Assembly: GCF_900696085.1 (NCBI RefSeq) | Contig: NZ_CAADFC020000007.1 | Location: 1-64,000, forward strand | Direction: 5' to 3' | Length of the DNA: 64,000 nt | Source of the DNA: Bradyrhizobium ivorense | Lineage (GTDB): Bacteria; Pseudomonadota; Alphaproteobacteria; Rhizobiales; Xanthobacteraceae | Part shown: positions 60,997-64,000 of the stretch, piece after piece | How positions within the stretch are numbered: the first letter of the stretch is position 1 | Layout of the letters: each line of letters opens with the position of its first letter | The notes under the pieces: generated by a model | Told to the model about the DNA's origin: nothing | The model's input: only the letters and a program-made list of their open reading frames with translations | The model's database searches: none | Position numbers and translations under genes: made by a program

Positions 60997-64000
<3,004 letters not shown>

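Overview
The window looks like chromosome of a Bradyrhizobium-like alphaproteobacterium. The evidence is high GC, the gene families present (CpdR, YiaA/PspA, GYD and DUF1236-type proteins, class III cyclases, CoA-dependent catabolic genes), a ROSE-type RNA thermometer in front of a small heat-shock gene, and many short palindromic intergenic repeats of the kinds common in that genus. It is mostly core/accessory metabolism; the only mobile element is a partial IS1182-like transposase at the left edge.

Layout. 1-0.47 kb: truncated insertion sequence. 0.6-8.1 kb: ThDP decarboxylase, GFA-like protein, old-yellow-enzyme reductase, ModE-like regulator, aldehyde dehydrogenase, short-chain dehydrogenase and a decayed small gene. 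8.5-14.2 kb: a zinc-ribbon protein and a tightly overlapping five-gene minus-strand operon (two GNAT-like acyltransferases, a ThiF/E1-like adenylating enzyme, a multi-span membrane protein, an Acg-type nitroreductase), the best candidate for an undescribed system. 14.5-16.3 kb: YiaA-like and PspA-like envelope genes beside a TetR regulator, with three copies of one palindrome between pspA and tetR. 16.5-23.2 kb: secreted proteins, an M15-like peptidase, an MDR reductase/TetR pair, a methyltransferase and an ornithine cyclodeaminase-like gene. 23.3-26.4 kb: Rieske ferredoxin plus two related amidohydrolases. 27-37 kb: regulators (Rnk-like, LysR), a ketopantoate-reductase-like gene, GNAT, GYD, a long Gln/Thr/Gly-rich exported protein and several small proteins. 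37.2-41.3 kb: tRNA-Val(GAC), cpdR, N-formylglutamate amidohydrolase, hisN and a Bug-type binding protein. 41.7-48.7 kb: a hydrolase-cyclase fusion, methyltransferase, LysR/TauE pair, nitrilase and tautomerase. 48.8-54.4 kb: a GlxA-type regulator and a GntR/acyl-CoA dehydrogenase/CoA-transferase/binding-protein operon. 54.5-60.5 kb: LysE exporter, cyclase-TPR protein, lipase-like hydrolase, heat-shock protein with ROSE element. 61-64 kb: gltB, cut by the window end.

Two paralogous small RNAs (about 90 nt, minus strand, at 39.06-39.15 and 46.46-46.55 kb) are not explained by any ORF. They share three hairpins, an identical unpaired anti-Shine-Dalgarno stretch and compensatory base changes. Together with the ROSE element and several palindromic operators they are the strongest non-coding signals.
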